NCBI GenBank assembly: GCA_902478865.1
Contig: CABSNA010000069.1
Coordinates: 1-7,102, forward strand
Reading direction: 5' to 3'
DNA length: 7,102 nt
DNA from: an uncultured Collinsella sp.
Lineage (GTDB): Bacteria; Actinomycetota; Coriobacteriia; Coriobacteriales; Coriobacteriaceae
Below the pieces are notes generated by a model. The model was not told where the DNA came from, did not search any database, and saw only the letters and a list, made by a program, of their open reading frames with translations. Below, piece after piece: positions 1 through 6,169 of the stretch (the first letter of the stretch is position 1; each line of letters begins with the position of its first letter). The position numbers were made by a program, and so were the translations under genes.

Positions 1-1157
1 TCGGCGTGCGCGATGCACGCGCGCCAGTCGGTGTCGGGATGCGTGATGCAGAAGGGGTCGCGCGCCTGCTCGCCCTCCAGATGCTCGTGATTGTGCTCCA
101 TCTTGGCCGCGCTATCGGTGAGCTCGGTGTTGGGCAGCGGCTCGGATGCCATGACGGCATCGGCGCAGGCCTGGTCGATGGCGACCGGGTCGAAGCTCGC
201 GAACATGCCGATGTCGTTGACGATAGGCGTGTCGTTTTCGGGATGGCAATCGCAGTTGGGGCTGATATCCATGGCAAGCGAGATATGGAAGTTCGGGCGG
301 CCGTCGACGACGGCCTTGGTGTACTCGGCGATCTTGCAGTTGAGCACGTCGGCCGCGGCTTCATAGCCGGGCTTGATGGCGTCCTGGTTGCACACGCCGA
401 TGCAGCGGCCGCAGCCCACGCAGCGATCGTGGTCGATGGCAGCCACGTGCACCGTGCGAGTAGCGCCGTTGGCAAGCTCGCGCTCGCGGGTGTCGTCGAA
501 CGAGATAGCGTTGTGCGCGCAGATTTTCTCGCAGGCATGGCAGCCAACGCAGTGCTCGGTCGCGACGTTCGGCTTGCCGGCGGCATGCTGCTCCATCTTG
601 CCGGCACGGCTGCCGCCGCCCATGCCCAGGTTCTTCATGGCGCCGCCAAAGCCGGCCTGCTCATGGCCTTTAAAGTGGGTGAGGCTGATCACAATATCGG
701 CGTCCATGAGTGCCTGGCCGATCTTGGCCTCGTGCACGTACTCGCCGCCCTCGACCGGGACGAGCGCCTCGTCGGTACCCTTGAGGCCGTCGGCGATGAT
801 GATCTGGCAGCCCGTGGCATACGGGGTAAAGCCGTTCTGGTAGGCGGTGTCGATGTGCTCGAGCGCGTTTTTGCGGCTACCGACATAGAGCGTGTTGCAG
901 TCGGTGAGGAAGGGCTTGCCGCCCAGCTCCTTCACGACATCCGCGACGGCACGGGCGTAGTTGGGGCGCAAAAAGCTCAGGTTGCCCAACTCGCCAAAGT
1001 GAATCTTGATGGCGACGAACTTGTTCTCAAAGTCGATCTGCTCAATTCCGGCGCGGCGGATGAGGCGCTTGAGTTTGTCGAGCTGGCTCTCGCGAGCATG
1101 CGTGCGCAGGTTGGTGAAGTACACCTTAGCGGGTGCTGCGGGTGCAGTTGCGGTCAT
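1..1157 (-). CDS. DUF362 / COG2768-type protein with two [4Fe-4S] ferredoxin motifs (3' end cut by window edge)
   Basis: The frame stays open from an ATG at 1157 to the window edge, giving 385 residues without a stop. The N-terminal part (about 10-200) is the DUF362-like domain, with the conserved stretch HFKGHEQAGFGG at 161-172 followed by AMKNLGMG and a GK at 186-187. Two ferredoxin-type clusters follow: Cys203, 206, 209, 213 and Cys246, 249, 252, 256, each in C-x2-C-x2-C-x3-C spacing, so two [4Fe-4S] clusters are expected. A NCDCHPEND motif (301-309) and SFDPVAIDQA (321-330) are typical of this family. No signal peptide or membrane segment is seen, so it should be cytoplasmic. From memory of family lengths only about 10-20 C-terminal residues are missing. 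The start is supported by GAGGGG 8 nt upstream. The family is probably redox-related, but its reaction is unknown and nothing nearby reveals a partner. It appears to be its own transcription unit. Confidence 0.9.
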   Translation of the reverse strand, partial: MTATAPAAPAKVYFTNLRTHARESQLDKLKRLIRRAGIEQIDFENKFVAIKIHFGELGNLSFLRPNYARAVADVVKELGGKPFLTDCNTLYVGSRKNALEHIDTAYQNGFTPYATGCQIIIADGLKGTDEALVPVEGGEYVHEAKIGQALMDADIVISLTHFKGHEQAGFGGAMKNLGMGGGSRAGKMEQHAAGKPNVATEHCVGCHACEKICAHNAISFDDTRERELANGATRTVHVAAIDHDRCVGCGRCIGVCNQDAIKPGYEAAADVLNCKIAEYTKAVVDGRPNFHISLAMDISPNCDCHPENDTPIVNDIGMFASFDPVAIDQACADAVMASEPLPNTELTDSAAKMEHNHEHLEGEQARDPFCITHPDTDWRACIAHA

Positions 1158-1165
1158 AAATCTAT

Positions 1166-1171
1166 CCCCTC
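1166..1171 (-). promoter_or_regulatory. Ribosome binding site of the Fe-S protein gene
   Basis: The minus strand reads GAGGGG here, 8 nt before the ATG at 1157. It supports that ATG as the start. The ATPase gene at 4749 has a similar GGGGGATAG leader. Confidence 0.6.
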
Positions 1172-1199
1172 GGTCTATATGGCGTTACAGACATAGAGG

Positions 1200-1230
1200 A
1201 TGGTACCCGTTAAAGTAGGGTCGAAGTCAA
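1200..1230 (-). promoter_or_regulatory. Candidate promoter of the Fe-S protein gene
   Basis: On the minus strand TTGACT (1225-1230) is a good -35 match. TACCAT (1200-1205) fits a TAnnnT -10, with a 19-nt spacer that is a little long. It would give a leader of about 35 nt. It lies just downstream of the repeat cluster, so the gene can be transcribed independently of the ABC operon. Seen by eye only. Confidence 0.4.
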
Positions 1231-1238
1231 GCACAGCC

Positions 1239-1265
1239 ACTCATTGGGGACAGACTTAAATGAGT
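1239..1265 (+). repeat. Type A repeat unit (27 bp), cluster 1
   Basis: This 27-bp unit is identical to 4846-4872. It has the core TTGGGGACAGACTTAAA and 7-bp inverted ends (ACTCATT and AATGAGT), so each unit can itself fold into a small hairpin. The opposite-facing unit at 1338-1360 matches its reverse complement at 18 of 23 positions, so the two can form the outer stem of a nested hairpin. Confidence 0.85.
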
Positions 1266-1272
1266 ACCGCCA

Positions 1273-1327
1273 GGGACAGTCCTTGCCAGCCCGGCCAGCG
1301 AGCCGGCGAATCGTCAAAGACTGTCCC
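1273..1327. repeat. Inverted repeat with 13-bp arms (type C units facing each other), cluster 1
   Basis: The arm GGGACAGTCCTTG (1273-1285) faces CAAAGACTGTCCC (1315-1327). They pair over 13 bp with one mismatch that can be a wobble pair on one strand. The 29-nt loop holds a further 5-bp stem, CCGGC (1291-1295) with GCCGG (1302-1306). No T-run follows on either strand, so it is not a classical intrinsic terminator, although it may still act at the 3' end of the permease mRNA. Confidence 0.75.
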
Positions 1328-1360
1328 CGATGACCAGTCATTTAAGAACGTCCCCGATGG
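1319..1360 (-). repeat. Type C and type B repeat units in 27-bp register, cluster 1
   Basis: GACTGTCCCCGATG (from 1319) is followed exactly 27 bp later by GAACGTCCCCGATG (from 1346). The second unit is preceded by TCATTTAA, which makes it a relative of the type A unit. On the minus strand the cluster begins directly after the permease stop codon at 1361-1363. The same pair, with the same 27-bp step, is at 4911-4952. Confidence 0.8.
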
Positions 1361-4027
1361 CTACTCCTGCACTTTGAGGGCTTCGGCCAGGCTGACGCGC
1401 TTGATGGAGCGCGTGTGCAGCAGCGCCACGACCAGGTAGGTTGCAAAGCCGATTCCCGCACACGCCACCATAGACCACCAGGGCACATAGATCTCGATAT
1501 TGCCGTTGTAGGCGAGCAGCATCGAGCGGAAGATGGCCGTGAGCGAGCCAATAATGACCGGCAGGCTCAGCACGAGCGACGCCACCACGCACAGCGTGAT
1601 CGAGCGGATGTACAGATGCGAGATCTCGCTATCGCGATAGCCAAAGACCTTCATGTAGCTAATCGAACGGGCGCTGTGGTCGATCACAGCCTTGGTCAGC
1701 AGGTACATAAACAGCAGGAAGATAAACACCGCGAGCCCGACCATCATGCCGATCATTTTGCTCATCATGCCGATGAACTGGTCGCCCACGGCGCGCATGT
1801 CGTCGGGCGTGGTGTCGCCGGCAAAGTAGCGCGCGTCGAGGTCGAGCTTCTCGTCGCTCACATAGCCGTTAAAGTAGGCGGCGTCGTTGTCGAACAGCTC
1901 GTTAAAGTCTTCGATACTCATATAGATATTCATGTCCGACTTGGAGCCCCAGGCACAGTCCTTGCCCACGTACTCAAAGGAATAATTCTCGCCCTCATAC
2001 TTGTCGTGGAACGTGACCTTCTGCCCCTCGCTCCAGCCAAACTTGTCGAGCAAGCCACCGCCAAAGACGACGCGTCCGTCGCCGACGTCCAGCCCTTTCC
2101 AGTAGCGCGAATCGGGCGAGATGCCGTAGACAGAAATCGTCTCCTCGCCATTACCATCGCCGCGGTCGTATTGCAGCTGGTAAACGGCATATTTCTCGGC
2201 CTGCGCGATTGCGCCCGCGCCGTTGTCAATCGTGTTGACCGGGTGAATGTCGTCGTTGTCGGTGTCGATCTTAGAGGCCTTGTCAATCAGGTCGATAGCC
2301 TCGTCGCGGTTGCAGCCGAGGATATCGGCAAGGTCATCGAGGCGCGCATAAAGCGCATCCTTCTTGTCCTGGACCTTGGTAAGCGCATCCTGCGCCGCAG
2401 TCAGGCTCTCGGCAGACGGAGATGCGGTCGCGGCATCGGCTGCCGTCTGCGCCGCATCGGCCGCGTCGTCAAGCTCGTCATCGGCATCTTGGGCGGCGGA
2501 AAGCAGCGCGCCGTCAACCGACTGCAAGCACTCGAGTGCTGACCACTGCTCGCGCTCCTCGGCAGTGCCCTCGAGCTCCAGCGGCGCCTTGAGCGTGTAC
2601 TGGTGCTCGGCGACCAGGCTTGTCTCGAGGTTGTCCGCGTAGTGCGTCATCGTGGGCAGAATCGCCAGGCCAAAGAGCAGCAGCAGCGATGCAAACGCAA
2701 TGCCCACAAAGAGCGTGGCAAAGTTGCCCAGGTTGCGCAGAAAGATACGCAGGCGGAAGCGGGAAACAAAACCCATGCGCTCCGGCAGTTGCATACCGCG
2801 CTTGGTGCCCGATTTGCCGCTCGCCTCGTGACGAAGGAACTGCAACGGCGTCTTGCCCATTTTGCGAAGCAGGCCCACCAGCGTGATGAGGATGAGCGCG
2901 GCGGCGGGAACCACGGCGCACTTCACAAAGATCTCCCAGCTCCAGTACACCTGGAAGGGCGGCAGGCTGTACGAACCGTAATAGAGGCTGCGCATGGGCT
3001 CGGTAAAGAACACAACGCCGAGCGCAGTGCCCAAAAGCGCCGCGACCACGCCCACGATGGCGGGAAGTGCCAGGTAGTGCAGCACGATCTCGCGACGGCG
3101 ATAACCGCTGGCGAGCAGCGTGCCGATGATGGCGCTCTCCTCCTCGATGGTGGCGTCGGTAAGGACCACAAAGACGAACGCCATGATCACGATGATGATG
3201 TCGAGCAGCGTCGTCCACATCATGGAGTCGCCGTCCACGTCATCGCGCGCATAGCCAATGCCCTGATTGGAATCGGCGTCGGTCAGATCGTCCACGCGCG
3301 CATCGGCGTCGGTCAGTGCCTCGACCATATCTTGCTCGGCGTCGATGCGGTCCGCGGTGGGGAGGTCGCGATCGGCAAAGGTGAAGGAGTAGGTGTAGGC
3401 AGGCGCGCCGCCGGCATCTTCGAGCGCGGCAAAGCCGCCATCGGTGACCTCGGCCACGCCATAGGTGATGGTGTTCACCGTAAAGTCCGAATTGTTGAGG
3501 AACAGCGCCTGACTATCGGGCTGGGTCATGATGCCGCAAATGGTGTAGGTGCGACCCTCGAGCTCGACTTTATCGCCCACGGACAGGTTGTTATTGGTGG
3601 CAAAGACACGGTCGATGGCCACCTCGTCATCCGCCTTGGGTTCCTTGCCCTCACAGTAGGACGCAATGTCCACCTTAGCGCGGTGCGCATAGGTGCGCAG
3701 CGTGCGCTTGGTGCCGTCGTCGCCGGCGGTCTTTTTGATGATGGCGTCGATGGAGAAATTCTTGTAGAGCGTGACGCCGCCGACGTCGCCGGCTGCATCC
3801 TCGGCGGCCTTGAGTTGATCGTCGGTAGCCTCGAAGGAGGTGGTCACGCGGCCGTCCTCAATCGCGTACGCATCGCGCATGTCATCGATAAGGCAGCCGA
3901 TGGAATGCGCTGCGAGCAAAAATCCCGAGGTGAGAGCGATGCTTCCGCACATAAGCAAAAAGATGCCCAGGTACTTGCCGATATTGCGGCGCAGCTCGCG
4001 CGGGAGACGTTTTGCGAGAGGTGTCAT
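1361..4027 (-). CDS. FtsX-family ABC transporter permease with two fused modules
   Basis: This 888-residue inner-membrane permease has two modules, each a membrane segment, an extracytoplasmic domain and three more membrane segments. Likely TMs are 18-40, 270-290, 318-342 and 368-388, then 434-458, 758-780, 807-832 and 850-870. The two external domains span about 41-269 and 459-757. The modules share a motif after the second TM of each: SGYRRREI (307-314) and FGYRDSEI (795-802). The second external domain has an Ala/Asp-rich, coiled-coil-like stretch at 505-570. The ATG at 4027 is preferred, 8 nt after the ATPase stop. An in-frame TTG at 4042 would overlap that gene and adds only five residues. 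The two fused modules could supply both membrane halves of the transporter. Members of this family export lipids, peptides or drugs, or act mechanically across the envelope. The substrate here is unknown. Confidence 0.9.
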   Translation of the reverse strand: MTPLAKRLPRELRRNIGKYLGIFLLMCGSIALTSGFLLAAHSIGCLIDDMRDAYAIEDGRVTTSFEATDDQLKAAEDAAGDVGGVTLYKNFSIDAIIKKTAGDDGTKRTLRTYAHRAKVDIASYCEGKEPKADDEVAIDRVFATNNNLSVGDKVELEGRTYTICGIMTQPDSQALFLNNSDFTVNTITYGVAEVTDGGFAALEDAGGAPAYTYSFTFADRDLPTADRIDAEQDMVEALTDADARVDDLTDADSNQGIGYARDDVDGDSMMWTTLLDIIIVIMAFVFVVLTDATIEEESAIIGTLLASGYRRREIVLHYLALPAIVGVVAALLGTALGVVFFTEPMRSLYYGSYSLPPFQVYWSWEIFVKCAVVPAAALILITLVGLLRKMGKTPLQFLRHEASGKSGTKRGMQLPERMGFVSRFRLRIFLRNLGNFATLFVGIAFASLLLLFGLAILPTMTHYADNLETSLVAEHQYTLKAPLELEGTAEEREQWSALECLQSVDGALLSAAQDADDELDDAADAAQTAADAATASPSAESLTAAQDALTKVQDKKDALYARLDDLADILGCNRDEAIDLIDKASKIDTDNDDIHPVNTIDNGAGAIAQAEKYAVYQLQYDRGDGNGEETISVYGISPDSRYWKGLDVGDGRVVFGGGLLDKFGWSEGQKVTFHDKYEGENYSFEYVGKDCAWGSKSDMNIYMSIEDFNELFDNDAAYFNGYVSDEKLDLDARYFAGDTTPDDMRAVGDQFIGMMSKMIGMMVGLAVFIFLLFMYLLTKAVIDHSARSISYMKVFGYRDSEISHLYIRSITLCVVASLVLSLPVIIGSLTAIFRSMLLAYNGNIEIYVPWWSMVACAGIGFATYLVVALLHTRSIKRVSLAEALKVQE

Positions 4028-4035
4028 GGCGCCGC

Positions 4036-4749
4036 CTACCAATCGAGCTCGGCGGCCGCAACGGGCGACTCGTTGAGCTCATCCTCGACGATGTGCCCGT
4101 CGCGCAGGCGCAGCACGCGATTGGCCATGTGCGCGATGGCGGCATTGTGGGTGACAATGATGATGGTGCAGCCGTAGGTGCGGTTGACATCCTCCATGAG
4201 CTGCAGGATTTCCTTGGACGTCTTGTAGTCAAGCGCGCCGGTGGGCTCGTCGCACAGCAGCAGGCCCGGGTTTTTGACGAGCGCACGGCCGATGGCACAG
4301 CGCTGCTGCTGGCCGCCCGAGACCTGGCGCGGGAACTTGTTGCGGTGCTCGTAGAGGCCCAGCGAACGCAGCAGGTCGTCGACATTGAGCGGGTTTTTGG
4401 ACAGGTGCGCCGTGACCTCGATGTTCTCCTTGATGGTGAGATCGGGCACCAGGTTGTAGAACTGGAAGACAAAACCCAGCTCACGGCGGCGATACTCGCC
4501 CAGGTCGGTAGGCTTGAGCACCGTGAGGTCGCAGCCGTCCACCATGATGGAGCCGCCGTCGGCATCCTCCAGGCCGCCGATCAGGTTAAGAAACGTCGAC
4601 TTGCCCGAACCCGAAGGCCCCAGCATGACGCAGATCTCTCCGCGGTTGATGGACGTGTCGATGCCGTCGAGCACCGTCAGGCGCGCATCACCGTCGCCAT
4701 AGTGTTTCTTGAGCCCTTTGACCTGGACATACGCTTGCTTTGTCGCCAT
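4036..4749 (-). CDS. MacB/LolD-type ABC transporter ATP-binding protein
   Basis: This 237-residue cytoplasmic ATPase would energise the FtsX-type permease encoded next. All nucleotide-binding motifs are intact: Walker A GPSGSGKS (44-51), Q-loop Gln96 in FVFQFYN, signature VSGGQQQR (143-150), Walker B LLLCDE with the catalytic Glu168, D-loop GALD (171-174) and switch His201. The length is normal for the family, and the FQFYNLVP stretch after the Q-loop is typical of ATPases paired with MacB/LolCE/FtsX permeases. The ATG at 4749 has GGGGG 5 nt upstream. The gene ends 8 nt before the permease ATG, so the two are almost certainly cotranscribed. No periplasmic adaptor or histidine kinase gene is in view, so a specific BceA, MacB or LolD role cannot be assigned. 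Confidence 0.95.
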   Translation of the reverse strand: MATKQAYVQVKGLKKHYGDGDARLTVLDGIDTSINRGEICVMLGPSGSGKSTFLNLIGGLEDADGGSIMVDGCDLTVLKPTDLGEYRRRELGFVFQFYNLVPDLTIKENIEVTAHLSKNPLNVDDLLRSLGLYEHRNKFPRQVSGGQQQRCAIGRALVKNPGLLLCDEPTGALDYKTSKEILQLMEDVNRTYGCTIIIVTHNAAIAHMANRVLRLRDGHIVEDELNESPVAAAELDW

Positions 4750-4754
4750 GCTAT

Positions 4755-4759
4755 CCCCC
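4755..4759 (-). promoter_or_regulatory. Ribosome binding site of the ATPase gene
   Basis: GGGGG on the minus strand, followed by a 5-nt spacer (ATAGC) and the ATG at 4749. It supports this start. Confidence 0.55.
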
Positions 4760-4790
4760 GTTGTTAGCCTTCAGCTACTTTTCTAGGGTA

Positions 4791-4818
4791 ATAGTAAACC
4801 CAGGCGAACTATTTTTAA
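4791..4818 (-). promoter_or_regulatory. Weak candidate promoter of the FtsX-type ABC operon
   Basis: On the minus strand TTAAAA (4813-4818) and TACTAT (4791-4796) are 16 nt apart. Each matches the consensus hexamer at four of six positions. The predicted leader is about 35 nt, similar to that of the Fe-S protein gene. The stretch is AT-rich against a GC-rich background. No clear operator was recognised. Confidence 0.3.
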
Positions 4819-4845
4819 GCGACGTGCGCGGCTTTTTTCCAACCT

Positions 4846-4905
4846 ACTCATTGGGGACAGACTTAAATGAGTGAAATCGCTCATTTAAGTCTGTCCCCAA
4901 TGAGT
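4846..4905. repeat. Perfect 26-bp inverted repeat (two type A units head to head), cluster 2
   Basis: Arms 4846-4871 and 4880-4905 are exact reverse complements over 26 bp, with an 8-nt loop (TGAAATCG). Each arm is the type A unit also found at 1239-1265, and each has its own short inverted ends (ACTCATT and AATGAGT). This is the REPIN-like arrangement of two repeats facing each other. It lies between the ABC-2 permease stop and the candidate promoter of the next operon. There is no T-run after the stem on either strand. Confidence 0.9.
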
Positions 4906-4910
4906 GCCGG

Positions 4911-4954
4911 GACTGTCCCCAAGTGCCAGCAGGAAAGGAACGTCCCCAAGTGAC
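4911..4954 (-). repeat. Type C and type B repeat units in 27-bp register, cluster 2
   Basis: GACTGTCCCCAAGTG (from 4911) and GAACGTCCCCAAGTG (from 4938) are 27 bp apart, in the same order and spacing as the pair at 1319-1360. The tail after GTCCCC is AAGTG in both units here, whereas it is GATG in both units of cluster 1. On the minus strand the cluster starts about 10 nt after the permease stop codon. Confidence 0.8.
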
Positions 4955-4963
4955 GGGTTACGG

Positions 4964-6169
4964 CTAGGCGTGGGATTTGGCGTGTGCGAGGGCTAGGCCT
5001 ACGGCGGCGATGGCGGCGGCGAAGAGCACGGTGACGCCCAGGTCACAGACGATGTCGCCCAACACGGCAGACGTCAGGTCCGAGGCAAGCGCCTTGCCGA
5101 TCGCATCGTTCACCCAATACGTCGGCACAAAGTGCGCCGCCGTCTGCACGGCCGGACCCATCGGCGACAATGGCATCCAGGCGCCGCCCAAAAACGTCAT
5201 GAGCAAGCCGAGCAAGTTGCCCACACCGTTGAGCAACTCCTCGCGAGCGCCCAGGCTCGACAGCGTAAAGCCAACGGCCAGCGGCGTGCACGCCAGGGCA
5301 AACGTTGCCGCCAGCGCCAGGCACACGCGACCCACGCCGACCTCGGCAACCGCGCTGGCAAAGCCCACGACGCCCATCATGCTCGACACGAGCCAGATGC
5401 AGACGGTGAGCACGGCGGCGGCCGCGAACACAGCGAGCGAACGCTGGCGCTCAGAGACCGGGCTGGCATCCATGCGGCGCACGCGCTCGGGCTCGTTCAT
5501 GCCCGAAAACATCAGTCCCACCGACACGATGACCGACGAGATGATCGCGTACGCGCCAAAGTTGAAGTACGACTCGAGCGTGGCGGCGGCAGTCGAGTCG
5601 ACCTTGATCTGCTCGATCTCGACCTCGGCACGCTCGGTGGCCGCGTGCTCGGCGGCCCTTGCGACGTCGCCGTTGGAGGCAGCGGGCTCTAGTGCGGCCG
5701 CAGCGCCCGCGAGCGAGATCCACCGCGAGGCCTCGGCAGACGAAAGCGCCGCCGCCATGGTGCCGGCACCGTAGGTCACATCGAGCTTGGGCAGGGACTC
5801 CCCCGCGCGGGCGGCTGCAACAAGATCGTCCTCAAACCCCTCCGGGATAAAGAATACGCAGTCGGCGCTGCCTTTGGCGCTGTTGCTCTTGGAGAGCGCG
5901 TCAGCAAGGTCGTATGTGTCGTCGCCGACGCCCGTGACCAGGTCAAAGCGTGAGCCCAGGTGCTTGGTAAGCGCCCGCGAAAGGTCGCTATCGTCGCGGT
6001 CGACCACGATCACGTTGGTGTCGTAGGGCTTGTACTCGGTAAGCTGCGACGAGTTCCAGCTCACCGAAGCCGCGATGAATACGCCCATGAGCGAGATGAA
6101 CACCGTATAGATGAGCAGGTAGAACGGGTGCGCCAGCGCCATGCGAAGCGCGGTCTTAAAGGTGCTCAT
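4964..6169 (-). CDS. ABC-2 type transporter permease, downstream gene of a pair
   Basis: This 401-residue membrane protein has the ABC-2 (ABC2_membrane_3-like) layout. One TM at about 16-36 is followed by an extracytoplasmic domain (37-203) with NVIVVDRDDSDLSRAL and CVFFIPEGFEDDL, which are typical of these domains. Five more TMs lie at about 204-224, 246-270, 283-305, 313-335 and 376-396. The segment FLGGAWMPLSPMGPAVQTAA before the last TM is a common feature of drug and lipid exporters of this class. The ATG at 6169 is chosen because AAGGAG stands 5 nt upstream. A TTG at 6184 in the same frame would lose this site. The start overlaps the preceding gene by 14 nt, suggesting coupled translation and a heterodimeric exporter. 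An in-frame TAA follows the TAG stop two codons later. Substrate unknown. Confidence 0.9.
   Translation of the reverse strand: MSTFKTALRMALAHPFYLLIYTVFISLMGVFIAASVSWNSSQLTEYKPYDTNVIVVDRDDSDLSRALTKHLGSRFDLVTGVGDDTYDLADALSKSNSAKGSADCVFFIPEGFEDDLVAAARAGESLPKLDVTYGAGTMAAALSSAEASRWISLAGAAAALEPAASNGDVARAAEHAATERAEVEIEQIKVDSTAAATLESYFNFGAYAIISSVIVSVGLMFSGMNEPERVRRMDASPVSERQRSLAVFAAAAVLTVCIWLVSSMMGVVGFASAVAEVGVGRVCLALAATFALACTPLAVGFTLSSLGAREELLNGVGNLLGLLMTFLGGAWMPLSPMGPAVQTAAHFVPTYWVNDAIGKALASDLTSAVLGDIVCDLGVTVLFAAAIAAVGLALAHAKSHA

Noticed and set aside
6..1196. Long open frame on the plus strand opposite the Fe-S protein gene
   Set aside because: It is the antisense of a clearly recognisable DUF362 protein. 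Its translation is Ala/Val/Gly/His-rich without any domain, as expected of a shadow frame in GC-rich DNA.
1239..1360. CRISPR array
   Set aside because: The units are inverted relative to each other, are only two to four in number, have no uniform spacers, and no cas genes are present.
4028..4042. TTG at 4042 as start of the FtsX permease
   Set aside because: The ATG at 4027 lies directly after the ATPase stop in normal operon spacing. The TTG would lie inside the ATPase gene and add five residues before an otherwise typical N-terminus.
1415..4177. Long plus-strand open frames (1415-2542 and 2603-4177) opposite the FtsX permease gene
   Set aside because: Both are His/Arg/Gly-rich antisense translations without recognisable motifs, while the minus strand has a full-length permease with consistent membrane topology.
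4846..4905. Intrinsic (Rho-independent) terminator
   Set aside because: The stem is long and perfect, but neither strand has a T-run directly after it. The T6 run at 4833-4838 is separated from the stem and reads in the wrong direction relative to it.
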